Shown here piece after piece: positions 35,516 through 46,545 of a DNA stretch of 64,000 nucleotides. The translations under genes and the position numbers were made by a program. The number at the start of each line of letters is the position of its first letter. The first letter of the stretch is position 1. The stretch comes from Trema orientale (Eukaryota > Streptophyta > Magnoliopsida > Rosales > Cannabaceae): assembly GCA_002914845.1 (NCBI GenBank), contig JXTC01000424.1, forward strand, positions 45,129 to 109,128. Reading direction: 5' to 3'. The notes under the pieces were generated by a model. It was not told the DNA's origin, searched no databases, and saw nothing but the letters and a program-made list of their open reading frames with translations.

Positions 35516-38500
35516 TGTTCCGAGGTACTTTTTTTTGTGATTGGATTAAAGAGAAATTAATAAGTGTAAGAACACTTAATTAAGGATAAGCAAGATAGTG
35601 GTAGAAATAGGGAAAATGATGTGGAAAATTAGCAATATAATTCCACGTGTTAGAAAATTATTAGCGTCTTTGACAGCTCAACTTGCAAGTAAATAGGTGT
35701 GGGTGGTTTTAATGACCATTACCACGTGTTAGATAGCTAGTATTTCTGACGCAGATGATACCGGCCATTTGGTCAGAAACAAACAAAAAGATCGTTAGTT
35801 TTTCTGACATAGGTGATTCCAGCCATTCAGTCAGAAATATAAATAAAAAATACTGAAAATAAATAATTAGAAAATTAGATCTTTGACATAAGTGATTCTA
35901 GCCATTTTGTCAAAGATAAAAGAAAATAAAAATGCTAAATTTAACGTGAATGGTTGCAAACAAGGGTCGTATACGCTACAACTCAACTTGCAAAATAACT
36001 CAGAATCACTGGTCTGTGAATATTTAAAGTGCAGAATTTAAATGTTAGCACAATATATATAGTCAGCACCCTGTAAATATTTAGAACAATAAAAAATAAT
36101 GGGATTAGTAGCTCAATATTCCCAAAATCTGTGGTTTGAGAAATTGGAGTAAAGATGAGAAATTTTGTGATAATTTACTCACAAAATTAGGAGTGAAATG
36201 GGAAGACTAAACAGGTAGAAATTTAGAATATATGAAATAGTGAAAATAACAATGATAGACAAAGGGAAGGAACAAAATGATAATGATAGTGAAGACAATA
36301 GTGATGCTACCGAAGAATGTGGCTTCAGGTGTAAAACAAGTCAATTATATGTATGTATGGNAATGACTAGACGATATGGCTAGTTTTTAGGGAAAGAAAA
36401 GTAAAAATATTAATAAATAAAAGTGGGAGTTTCCTCTCCCAACATTACAATAAGTGGCCTATATATAGGAAAACAAGGCCTTAACCGCTTGTTATCTGTA
36501 AGTAAATTCATGACACCTCTTGGTAACCCTTAAAATGAGGTGTCAAGTTATTTGCTATTCACTTTACTGTTGGGATATTTGTCCTAAAAAGTATATTTCC
36601 AATTATACCCTTTGAGTATAAACAACTTTCTCTTATATGCAATTATGATATTTGCTAGATTAAACTATCTTAGTTGTATAGTTTATTTATCTGAAAAAGA
36701 TTCCATGACTTTATTTGTGTATAAAGAAACAAACATAATTAAGTGTTAATTATGGGGAGACTTCTTTCTTTATCTGAGTCTAAATGAATTAGTTCACAAT
36801 CTGTAAATAAAGATGGAATACTTTATTTACTATAGGTTGTAGTGTTTGTCTATCTCAACGGGAATGATGTGTCTCAAATCATTGAAGTATATGACTTCTG
36901 ATAGAAATACTAGTACAACATAAATAATTTATGTGTATTGAACTGGACCAGGCAATATAAAGAATTGGAGTGTCGTAACTCAATTCTTATATTACCACAA
37001 ACTAGCTCTTAGCATATAGATCTTAATCCTTAATATTTAATTGGACTTGCTTTCATGGATTGTAGCCTTTTGATTTGTTAAAAGACTAACCTCTATAAAA
37101 TTTGAGGTGAACTCTGGCATATTGGAGGTTATAGTTTATGAATTGATGGGAACACCAAATAGTTAAGGACACTATACATTAATGCCACTTTAGGTTCTTT
37201 CAAGATTCATGGAATAATTAAATCTAAGATCTTAGTATTCACTTTGTGAATTGGTTGATAATTTTGTCTAAATGGCCATTGAGAACAAAATTATCGACAA
37301 CATTATTCCTTAATAGAAAGATGGTAACTTAAAGGTAAATAGGTGTTGGAGGGGTACTACGGTAATTTCACCTATCCAACTACGGCATTGTATAGGGATT
37401 CTATGTGTGGTATAGAATATGCTAGATGGATCGATTAATCAAGGCTAGTTGATTAAATCTCTTTAAAAGGCATGACATCTAATCTAAGAGTGCAGTATTG
37501 GGCCTTTAGTGGAATGTCCCCTTTACTAATAATATTTATATAAATACCATAATAAGAGTTATTATATATTTATCATATTATTGGAGCTTAGATTATTTGG
37601 ATCCATTAGGTCCCTTGTCTAACTCAATAAAGCTCATTAATTGGTTGGTGGTATTTATGAAATTAGTTTCATGAAATTGTGTAAAATAATGATTCTACAC
37701 AGAAGTTAGTATTTTTATAAATAAGTTTCATGGGTTAGACATATTTATAAAAATACACCCAAAGCCCAAATTGGAGAACAAGCCCAATCCTAGTTGGACT
37801 AGGGTTAGCAGTTTTTGACCTCATATATATAAGATACATGAGAGAAAAAACTGTACAGTAACACATAGTGTGCTACACGAAAAACAGAGGGAGAGAGTAA
37901 GAGAGATTTCGGCCAAGGGCTGAAGAGAGAGGAGAGAAAAAGTTTCCTGCAACCTCACATTCTCATCTCACATCCCGGTGTTCCATAAGATCAAGAAGGT
38001 ATTCTTGATCGTTCTCCAACGAAGGATTCAACTTGGTGCCCACTCACTTCATTAACCAAGAGCAAGAGGATAGGCAAGAAGATCTAGAGTTGGAGGTTTG
38101 ATCATCATCAACAAGGAGATTAAGAAGGAGCACGCTACAAGAGGTAAACCCTAACCCCATCTCTAGGGTTTATGCATCTAGATTTGATTTATGTTATACA
38201 TGATCCTGTATATGATATATGCATGTAATATGGTTATGAAAATATGTTTTCATGTAAAAATTTTAAAACCTAAATCCGCTTATTTTTCCGCTACGTTCAT
38301 GATGTGATCATGTATTTTTCCATAGTTTGCATGCATGTATGGTTTTTGCCCTAAGTGTTAGGCAAATCCAGCATTTACAACATCTTACACGTAGCTGTTT
38401 ATGTGCCTTAACATTGATCTGGCACTTGTCCTAGCTTCAAGCAGGAGGTGGAGAGGTACTGAGATGATACTTGCTTGTAGAGCATTAACATGAATTCTCC

Positions 38501-38712
38501 AATCTTATGTTGACATTTGGCAACACTTTGTTAGTCTTTCTAGGATGAGGTGGCATGAGGTCTCTCAATAGGATGCCGACACTTGGTGTGGAATATCATG
38601 GTCTTCTTTTGTCCAGTATTATTTTGACACATCACATTCTCTTAATTAATCTCATATTGCACAATTATCACATTAGTGACTAATTATAAAAATTTTGTCA
38701 CACTCCAAAACA
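35516..38712 (-). repeat. 5' LTR of the non-autonomous retrotransposon, split by a solo LTR
   Basis: Removing the nested solo LTR (36568-38373) and one copy of its duplication leaves an LTR of about 1.39 kb. A single N at 36361 marks an uncertain base at the position where the other LTR has its gap. Near identity to the 3' LTR means the host element is not old. Confidence 0.88.
36568..38373 (+). mobile_element. Solo LTR of copia-type element nested in an LTR (copy 2 of 3)
   Basis: It begins TGTTGGGATATTTG and ends 'aaatccagca', flanked by a perfect 5-bp duplication tttac (36563-36567 and 38374-38378). It is highly similar to 1203-2985 along its whole length. No internal sequence or second LTR is present, so it is a true solo LTR and the youngest layer of this nest. 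Confidence 0.92.
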
Positions 38713-38735
38713 ATACCTATTAGATTTACAACCTA

Positions 38736-39179
38736 TTTTTATATTTAATTTGTAAATGAAATATGCATTGTATATTTGATTGGTAATAGTATTTAAAAAA
38801 AAAAATCATACATATCAGATAATAAATAGAAGCTACAGTATTTTAGAAGTTAAGTGTGAACATGTGTAAAAAAACTACTATAATAAAAATAAATTATAGA
38901 AAGAGCTTTTGAACCAAACGGCCACATTTTGAATCACTGTTTAAAAACGGATTGTTTTTCAAACATTGTTAAAAAGATGGCCGAATTTTGAAACTTATTT
39001 AACAAATGACCATTTTTCATATTTAATAGATCAAAATATATTGATTTCTTTTGTATAAAACTGATTTATTTTTAAAAAATTGATTTTCTTTTAAAATGCA
39101 TGTGGCTTAACTAATGATTCCACTTATTATAAATGAAAGAAAATAACTCACGTACCTTAGGAGTCGAATTCTCGACCTA
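38736..39179. other. AT-rich intergenic DNA
   Basis: No gene, repeat end or RNA recognised between the nest and the next TIR element. Confidence 0.4.
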
Positions 39180-40838
39180 ATACCTTATGTCCCCTAACTT
39201 TTGCTGAGAGTTTGTCTTTTGCCCCGACACATTTGAAACTATCTAAATACCCCAGCTTTTATAAATGTAGTGTCACTTTGCTCCTGTTCTTATAAATATG
39301 GTGCCAATTTACTCCAATTAGTAGACATCATTAGAAAAAGAAACTCTTTTATTTGTCAAAATCGAGGCCATCTAAATGATAATGAAGAAATAGGGGAAAA
39401 AAATTTATTCTTATATTTGCATAAACTCTAAAAATTAATAAATGTCTGTATTTTATATCGAGAATAATGAGGAACGAATTCAGAGAATTTTCACAGCTGT
39501 ATAAAATCAGAAGTCATTTAAAGATTATTTCTAAATGTGTTTTTGGTATGATTAGTCCATAAATTTTTCGTTGATTTGCAATATAGCCCCTGAACTATTA
39601 TTTTTGGCAATTAGGATCCTGAATTTGTAAAACCTTTGCAATCTACCTATTTCCGTTAATGACTGTCAAATTTTGGATGGATTTAGACATATGCTAGTCA
39701 TGTGCAAGTTTGTTAATGTCACAATAGATATCTCACTTGGTTTTGAGGTAAAATAACAAATGAAAGTTTGAAGGGGAAAAAAATATTTTGAAGTTCAAAT
39801 TTTTAAACAATTAAAGAATAAATAAAGTTTGACTCACTTAAATATTGATTCCAGTAACTTAAACATATTTAGAATTATTTAAGAGCAGAAGTTAACTTTC
39901 CAAAAAAAAAAATACAGAAGATAACAACTTAAAAAATATGACAAAAAAAAAAAAAAGCTTTAAAACCCAGGTACTAGCCAAGGATGAGTTGCTATGAAGG
40001 TCAATTAATCTTAGGGTTGCCGAGGTATGGGTTGCCGAGAGATAGGCTTCTTCCCTCACGTCAACTATGAAGGTTTGTCGTGAGGTGAATGTATATATAA
40101 TATTCTATATTTAATTATATATTACTTAATTTTAATTAAATATAATTTTTCTCTTTAAGAGTAGTTTAAGTATTCTAGAAATTTTTTTGAGTTTTAAAGG
40201 CTATATTATTAATTTAATATTTTTATTTTTTTTATCAAATCCTTTCATATTAAAAGTCAATCAAAATGTTTTATTATTTCAAAAGAATCAATAGATTTAT
40301 TTTTGAAGTTTAACTTTGTTAAATTAAGTATATCATTATAATTTAGAGTTATTTTTTTTATTCTTTAATTGTTTATAAATTTGAATTTTAAAACTTTTTA
40401 TTCCCTCCAAACTGTCTCATTTGTTTATTTTGCAAACCAAATGATATACCCATTATGTCCTTAAAAAACTTGCACATGACTAGCACATGTCTTAATCCAT
40501 CTAATTTGACAGTCATTAACGAAAATTAGTAGATTACAACGTTTTTATAAATTCAGGGTCCTAGTTGCCCAAAAATATAGTTTAGGAGCCACATTACAAA
40601 TCAACGAAAAATTCAGGAGCTAATCATACCAAAAATCCTTTATAAAGCAATCATGTTTTCACCTCACAAAGTACATAAATTTCTAATGTTAAATGCTAAT
40701 TGGGGCAAAGAAACACCACATTTATAAAATTTAGGGCAAGATAATACCAAACTTATAAAAATTAGGACGTTTAGGCAAAATTTCAAAAGCGAGGGATAAA
40801 CAACAGCTCTAAGCAAAAGTGAGGGGGGCCATAAGGTC
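39180..40838. mobile_element. Long-TIR element (outer), probably Mutator-type MITE
   Basis: Left arm 'taccttatgtcccctaac', 'ttttgctgagag', 'ttttataaatgt' pairs with the inverted right arm 'cataaggtc', 'agcaaaagtgagggg', 'acatttataaaa' over roughly 150 bp. There is no transposase. A second long-TIR element has inserted inside it. Confidence 0.7.
39538..40638. mobile_element. Long-TIR element (inner), nested in the outer one
   Basis: The left arm 39538-39672 and the right arm 40505-40638 are inverted copies of about 133 bp: 'tttttggtatgattag' against 'taatcataccaaaaa', and 'gttaatgactgtcaaatt' against 'aatttgacagtcattaac'. The interior is AT-rich and non-coding. Such long terminal repeats suggest a Mutator-type origin. 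Confidence 0.8.
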
Positions 40839-40859
40839 TTTTGTCCATAAATTTTCTAA

Positions 40860-41123
40860 GGCTCCGTTTGGAACTTGGATATTTGGAGGGAAAAAAAAAA
40901 TTCCAAAGGATTCTGTTTTTTCTTATTTGGATTGAAACAAAAAATGATTGAATTTTTATTTTAAAAAATGCAAAAACTTGATTTGATGTTATTTTTTAGT
41001 ATATAGAATATTGACACATTAATTAGTAAAATTAAAAGTATGAAAGTATAAATTTATAAATTTTTCTTTTTTTTTTTCCTGATAAATTCTTTTTCTTTCA
41101 AAATCCGAATTTCAAATGAAGCC
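40860..41123. mobile_element. Tourist-like MITE, second family member
   Basis: Left GGCTCCGTTTGGAACTTGG matches the element at 32018, and the right end is 'aaatccgaatttcaaatgaa' followed by gcc. It is flanked by taa and tta, consistent with a drifted 3-bp target. It lies about 560 bp upstream of the PPR start codon. Confidence 0.7.
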
Positions 41124-41204
41124 TTAGGGAGTTTTTATTTTCCTCCCCTGTTTTGGGAAAAGTCAAATTTTCAAATCTTTTCCTTTAATTAATTTTTCCC
41201 CATC

Positions 41205-41328
41205 TTTTGCCAAAATCCAAACATTTCTCTTATTTATTTATTTTTTTCCACCAAATTCCAAGATCCTTTTGCCAAAATCCAAACATTTCTCTTATTTATT
41301 TATTTTTTTCCACCAAATTCCAAGATCC
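41205..41328 (+). repeat. Perfect 62-bp tandem duplication upstream of the PPR gene
   Basis: The unit beginning ttttgccaaaatccaaac and ending ccaagatcc occurs at 41205-41266 and again at 41267-41328 with no difference seen. It lies 350-480 bp upstream of the PPR start codon, in the promoter or leader region. Confidence 0.92.
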
Positions 41329-41685
41329 AAACAGGACCTTAGGAGTTACAGAACGAACTAATTACTCAAGCTTGCTTTTCCCCTTCTCCGTCGCCTCCGT
41401 TGGGGAGAGAGCCGATAGCCGTCGTCGTTTTGGCAGGAGCAACGCAACTCCGAAACAGCGTTCTATTTTTATTGGAAAATCAAGGAATTTATAACAGAGC
41501 ATTCTGCTGTGACTGTATTTGTCACATTGCATCGTGAGAGGTTAGTGGGTCTTCCTGTAAAACCTTCTATATTCTGTTAATGGCGTAAAACCCCTGTTCG
41601 CTTTTCACAACACAAAATCTGGGATATCATTAAATTTTTTTGCTACTACTGCAGCCGCTTCATATATTTTGTTTTTCTATAAATC

Positions 41686-43311
41686 ATGAAAAATTTCCCA
41701 TTTCGTCGGTTTTCGTCGACTTTGCTTAGTTCAACTGAGAAAGAATCCCTCACTGCGGAGCCTGTAGTTTCTGGGATTTTGAGGAGAAGGAATTGGAATC
41801 CGATTCCAATACCCCACAGAACCATTCCTGAACCCAAAGGACAAGACCTTGATTTTGTTAATGTTGCTCACAGCCATTTAATCCACTATGAATGGACCAA
41901 GCTTGACTCTTTATCGAGTGGCTTGACTGCATTTAGAGTGAAACACCTACTTTTGAAGATTCAGAAGGACCATGTTCTTTCACTTGAGTTTTTCAACTGG
42001 GTTAGGAGTCAAAACCCCAGTTTGCATACCCTTGAAACCAATTCGATTATTCTCCACATTCTCACCAGGCACCGGAAATTTAAGTCGGCTGAATCGATTT
42101 TGAGGACTATTCTTGCCTCGGATTCGATAAATTTGCCTTCTGACTTGTTTGAAGCAATGTTGTATTCGCACCGGTTATGTAATTCTTCTGCTCTTGTTTT
42201 TGACTCCCTCTTCAAGACCTTTGCGCATATGAGAAAGTTTAGGAATGCCACTGAAACTTTCTGTAGAATGAAGGATTATGGGTTTTTGCCAACAGTTGAG
42301 TCCTGCAATGCGTATATAAGCTCTTTGCTTGATCTTCGTAGGGTGGATATTGCTTTGGGGTTCTATAGAGAAATGCGGCGCTATCGGATCTCACCGAATG
42401 TTTTTACTCTTAATATGGTGATGTGTGCTTACTGTAGATTGGGAAAGTTGGACAAGGCTGCAGAGGTTTTTGGTGAGATGGAGAGCATGGGTTGTAGTCC
42501 TTCTGTTGTATCTTATAATACGTTGATATCAGGTTACTGCAATAAAGGTCTTCTGAGCATGGCTATGAACCTGAGAACTTTGATGGGGAAGAACGGAGTG
42601 CACCCTAATGTTATAACTTTTAATACCCTTATCAATGGTTTCTGCAAAGAAGGTAAATTACATGAAGCGAATAGACTATTTAGTGAGATGAAGGCCATAA
42701 AGGTGGATCCTAATACCGTAACCTACAATAGTTTGATAAACGGGTACGGCCAAGAGGGTAATAGTGATATGGGTGGTAGGCTTTACGAGGAGATGTTGAG
42801 GAATCGAGTGAAGGCTGATATCCTAACTTATAATGGCTTGATTTTGGGACTATGTAAGGAGGGCAAGACAAAGAAAGCTGCTTATCTCGTCAAAGAACTT
42901 GAAAAGGAGAACTTGGTTCCAAATGCATCTACCTTTTCTGCCCTTATCAGAGGGCAATGTGTGAGGAAAAACTCTGATCGCGCCTTTCAGCTGTATAAAA
43001 GCATGGTCAGGTGCGGTTGCCATCCTAATGCACATACTTTTGAGATTTTGATATCTTCCTTCTTGAAGAATGAGGATTTTGATGGAGCAGTCCAAGTCAT
43101 GAAGGAAATGTCTGGGAGATCTATCGTTCCTGATTTGGATATGTTCTATAAGCTTTGTGCAGAACTGTGCCAGAGTGGGAAAGAAAAATTGGTAATGTTA
43201 TTGTGCTCTGAGATGGAAGCAAGGTGCCTTTTGCCTAAAGGCTTCAACAGAGATAAGATTATCTGCTCTGGTCTTAATAATGAGAACAAAGCATTCAGAG
43301 ATCAGTTCTAA
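41686..43311 (+). CDS. Pentatricopeptide repeat protein, mitochondrial type, At4g26680-like
   Basis: A single-exon, 541-residue P-class PPR protein. The N-terminus is rich in Arg and Ser and lacks acidic residues at first (MKNFPFRRFSSTLLSS), as expected for an organelle presequence. From about residue 170 to 500 there are nine or ten 35-residue repeats with the usual VVTYNTLI..GYCK..K..EA..L..EM pattern, for example PNVITFNTLINGFCKEGKLH and KADILTYNGLILGLCKEGKT. PPR proteins bind organellar RNA one base per repeat, for splicing, stabilisation or translation. No E, DYW or SMR domain follows, so it should not be an editing factor of the DYW kind. I recognise the sequence as orthologous to Arabidopsis At4g26680. 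Its RNA target is unknown. The ATG at 41686 is the first in frame. Confidence 0.95.
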   Translation: MKNFPFRRFSSTLLSSTEKESLTAEPVVSGILRRRNWNPIPIPHRTIPEPKGQDLDFVNVAHSHLIHYEWTKLDSLSSGLTAFRVKHLLLKIQKDHVLSLEFFNWVRSQNPSLHTLETNSIILHILTRHRKFKSAESILRTILASDSINLPSDLFEAMLYSHRLCNSSALVFDSLFKTFAHMRKFRNATETFCRMKDYGFLPTVESCNAYISSLLDLRRVDIALGFYREMRRYRISPNVFTLNMVMCAYCRLGKLDKAAEVFGEMESMGCSPSVVSYNTLISGYCNKGLLSMAMNLRTLMGKNGVHPNVITFNTLINGFCKEGKLHEANRLFSEMKAIKVDPNTVTYNSLINGYGQEGNSDMGGRLYEEMLRNRVKADILTYNGLILGLCKEGKTKKAAYLVKELEKENLVPNASTFSALIRGQCVRKNSDRAFQLYKSMVRCGCHPNAHTFEILISSFLKNEDFDGAVQVMKEMSGRSIVPDLDMFYKLCAELCQSGKEKLVMLLCSEMEARCLLPKGFNRDKIICSGLNNENKAFRDQF

Positions 43312-43807
43312 GGTTATATATCTTTACTTTCCTTGTATCAAATTAAGCCTTGTATGCAGAGCAAGTAACAAGTACATTTCTTTGAGAGCATTAAACATTC
43401 TGTATAGGTACCCTTAACAATAACGTTAATGATTGTGCATATGAACTCAGTCTTCATATTGTTTTTTCTTTTACACCAGGGTTTCCACTAAAGTGGTTTT
43501 GCATGAATATTTGAGTTGTTGATTTACAAAGGCTGTCAATTGGATTCAATAAACTTCCATGCTCTTATGAGATGCACGTGTAGTATTTTTTGCATTTGAA
43601 TTTGCATAATCATTGCATTACTTCTAGTAGTTGGGTGTTGGCTAATACAAGTCTGGTCGACAAAAGATATATTAGGTTGTCTTTATGTGCTAGATTATCA
43701 TTCTTTGCTTTGTTGTGCTATTTTCAGTTGCAACTAGAAAATGTTGAGAACTTATTTGAAACTTAAATTCAGTTGCCTTGTCTTACGTACTAATTCAACA
43801 AATCTCA
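43312..43807 (+). other. 3' region of the PPR gene
   Basis: AT-rich, non-coding. Several T-rich and aataaa-like stretches (for example near 43545) could serve polyadenylation. It converges with the P450 pseudogene on the opposite strand. Confidence 0.4.
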
Positions 43808-45459
43808 TTAAATAGAAGGTTGAATTGGGGTGGCGACTGCATAGAGATCGTTTCTCATCCTACTGGTTCCACCATATGTCTCAATCATGTCAAGTTCATC
43901 TGGTTTTGCATCATTCGGGAGTTTCCAGTCAAACTGTTACAACAACTGAACAAGTGCTAGTTCAACAGTTGCAGAAGCAGATGATATGCCAGGACACATT
44001 CTCCTTCCAGCCCCAAACGGAAGAAATTCAAAGTTTGTCCTCTTGAAATCAATGGAAGAAGCAATGAACCGCTCTGGCTGAAAGCAATCAGCATTGCTTC
44101 AAGGTTTGGGGTCTCTCCCTATTGCCCAAACGTTGATTATTACTTTTGCTTTGTTAGGGATCTTATATCCGAAAATTTCAGATCTTTGCGTTGATTCTCT
44201 TGGGAGCAATGGAACAGGAGGGTGTAATCGAGGCATTTCCTTCGCAACTGATTTCAGGTAAGCCAGTTTGTGAATGTCTGTCTATTTATATGTTCTCTTT
44301 CTTCCAAGCACTTGTTGCACCTCAGCTTGTGCCTTCTCTACTACTCTTGGATTCCTCGGTAGTTCTGCCATTGCCCATTCTAAAGTAGTTGCTGTAGTTT
44401 CACTTCCTGCTGCAAAGATATCCTAAAAAACATATGTGAACCACCTTGAGTAACTACCACAAAATAGTGACTTCAGCTTGAATTCGTAAATCAATCTAGA
44501 TCAAAGATTTCAGTCTGGATAAAAATGAAAAAAGAAGTGCAGAATCTAAAGATCATACCAAAATCACATTTTTTATGTGACCGGTTGTGATTTCGAAATT
44601 GAGCTCGCTTGATTGTTGGGAGTTTTAGAAGCACATCAACTAGATCTTCCTCACATGGTTCATTATTCCTGTTATTTGTGTATTTGATCTTCGTCTCATA
44701 ATCACCAATAATCTCATCAAGAATCTTTTCAAACTTTTTGTGTAGTCTCTGCAATGTAGGCTTCATTCCAGTCAGGACTCCAAGAAACTTAACAGAAGGG
44801 AACAAATCAGCTACATCAAACCCGGAAATGATTTTTACTATTTCCTTCATTGATGATATGAATTCCTCTTGACCTCTGCACTTCCTTCCAAATGCTGCCC
44901 TGGAAAACATCTCTCTGAGGTTTATTGGAAGTCCATCGGAAGCGTAGACAGATTCAATAAGGTTCCTTACTTCTTCCTCTCTTATTGATCTAAACAACTG
45001 GACACGCTGAGCACTTAAGAGCTCTAGCACACAAATTTTCCGAATCTGTCCCCAGTATTCGCGATAGCGAGAGAAGAAAATACCAGGATGGTCATGTGAA
45101 ATTACTTCAACTACAAGCGTGCTTGGTCTTTGTGCGAAAACAATCTCATGTTTCTGCAAAACATCTCTAGCTGCTTCTGGTGAAGAAATCACTACAGCCA
45201 AAACCTCACCCAACTGTAGCTGCATAATTGGTCCATATTTCTTTGCCAAGTCTCTCAAGGAATAATGCCGTAGTGCGCCAGCAAGCTGATGCAAGTTCCC
45301 GATAATCGGTAGCTTCCAAGTTCTTGGGGAAAACTTAGAAGTTAGACCTTTTGGTTTAGAGATTCTCCAAAGAATCACAAGAAATGGGAAGAGAAGAGTG
45401 AGAACAAGATAGACTGGAGAGAATGGGATCATTAGGAAGGTAAGAAGAGAAGCAAACAA
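43808..45459 (-). pseudogene. Cytochrome P450 pseudogene, CYP71D-like
   Basis: A two-exon CYP71-clade gene (exon 1 44559-45459, 136-bp intron with GT-AG borders, exon 2 43808-44422). Family members are ER-bound mono-oxygenases of specialised metabolism. Visible are the N-terminal membrane anchor, a proline-rich hinge region (WKLPIIGNLHQLAG), the I-helix box AAGSETT, KEMPR (ExxR), PERF and the heme box [10 protein letters not shown]. Disabling changes: about eight residues missing in exon 1 (NLREMFSRAAFGRK against NLSQM..STAIATVSRAVYGKK in the paralogue at 61119-63181), a one-base insertion near 44615 just before the exon end, and in-frame stops in exon 2 after VLGRKRTYK, after GRDPKP and in LVQLL*QF. 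It cannot make a working enzyme. Confidence 0.9.
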
Positions 45460-46146
45460 CTTAACTGTCTTTATGTTTTTAGCCAGCTTGAAGCACCTAG
45501 TCCAATCCTTGAACTTATAGAAAAGATGGCTTCTTTTTCTTTCTTTCTCTACCTCTCTTTCTTTTTCTTTATCATCTAATCAAAATGTCTACTTGTACTT
45601 CATTGTGTAGAGTCTACACCTCAATTAGTGTATGGTGTAGGACTGGTGAGGAAAGAATTTATGCTAGATTTTCTTGCAAAATAGCATGTTGGCCCCACTA
45701 TTTTGTTGGTCTGACGGAGTCTTCTAAGTCTATGCGAATCTAGTTCTTATAGCTGACTTATTCTGCGTTCCACGTCATGGTGTCAAAACGGGCCGGCATG
45801 ATCATAAGACGGTACTGCATGGTAAATAAATATGTCTGGATTGGCACACCACGTGGCACGATATGCACGAGGTACGACAGACATGATTAAGAAAAATAAT
45901 TAGTTTGTAAAAAATTAAAAATATATATAAATTAAATTTGTTTTAATTTTTTTGGGCATAATTTCATTACAATGAATGTAAAAAAAATTAAAAAATATAT
46001 AAAATACTTTCTAGGGAAAAATAATATATATTACAAATATTATGTCAATTTGTAATTTTTTACCAAAAAAAAATTCAAATTTAATAAGTTTGGGCCAAAA
46101 TTAAGAGTTTAAAAATATTAAGAATCTAAGGTAAAATTTACCTCTA
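45460..46146. other. Intergenic DNA upstream of the P450 pseudogene
   Basis: Contains the pyrimidine-rich former leader (ctttctctacctctctttc near 45540) and a modestly GC-rich stretch at 45760-45900 with no recognisable frame. No gene seen. Confidence 0.4.
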
Positions 46147-46314
46147 ATAGAAAATTGGGAAAACTAAGTAGATGTCCAATTTTTTAAATTAGCTTCTGTA
46201 GATGTCTTTTTTTTTTTAAAATTTTATAGGTAGATGTTCAATTCATTTAAATGTTACGCTAAGGTGTACTTGCTTTTATATTTTTGTCCTTTATAAGGTT
46301 AGTTTTTTTTTTTG

Positions 46315-46397
46315 GAATTTTTTTTCTTTCTCGTTTTTGCTGTCTCTCTTCCCGTTCTATTTCGCTCTCCTCTTCATTTGAGCTTCATCTCTCCGCA

Positions 46398-46437
<40 letters not shown>

Positions 46438-46545
46438 TTGTTTCTCTTTCTTTCTTTTCTCTCTCTCTCTCTCTCTCATTTTTTCTGGTGGTGGTTTCTT
46501 TTTTCCGGCAGTTGCTTCTTCTCCGGTGGTGCAAAATACATTGAT
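46315..46545 (+). repeat. CT-rich leader of the MULE
   Basis: A pyrimidine-rich stretch with (CT)n runs at about 46396-46475. It looks like the 5' untranslated leader of the transposase gene. Open frames here are low complexity (Ser, Leu and Phe runs) and not genuine proteins. Confidence 0.55.

Larger units (their letters stand above)
33174..38712 (-). mobile_element. Non-autonomous LTR retrotransposon with perfect target duplication
   Basis: Two LTRs (33174-34365 and 35516-38712, the latter with an insertion) flank 1150 bp of internal DNA. The target duplication atacc is perfect (33169-33173, 38713-38717). On the minus strand the LTR begins TGTTTTGG and ends CGGAACA (left copy CGGAAAA). The element reads right to left because the primer-binding site lies beside the right LTR. 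The internal region has no gag-pol; it carries 'cgttaaaaccttagtagagc' near 34632, a leader motif seen in plant LTR elements. The lack of coding sequence and the small interior point to a TRIM/LARD-like element mobilised in trans. Confidence 0.92.
32977..38735. mobile_element. MITE family A, copy 3, split by an LTR retrotransposon
   Basis: The left part (32977-33173) contains the family's start 'ggcacaaattgagtaggt' and the internal 'tatagccgttggatca' block. The right terminus is missing there but resumes at 38713 as 'atacctattagattta', immediately after the LTR retrotransposon and its duplicated target atacc. The two parts together make one MITE of about 220 bp, which fixes the order of insertion. 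Confidence 0.8.

Noticed and set aside
33174-38712. Tandem gene or segment duplication suggested by the repeated 33.2-34.0 and 35.5-36.4 kb blocks
   Set aside because: The blocks are LTRs: they are bounded by TGTT..AACA-type ends, a primer site and a perfect 5-bp target duplication.
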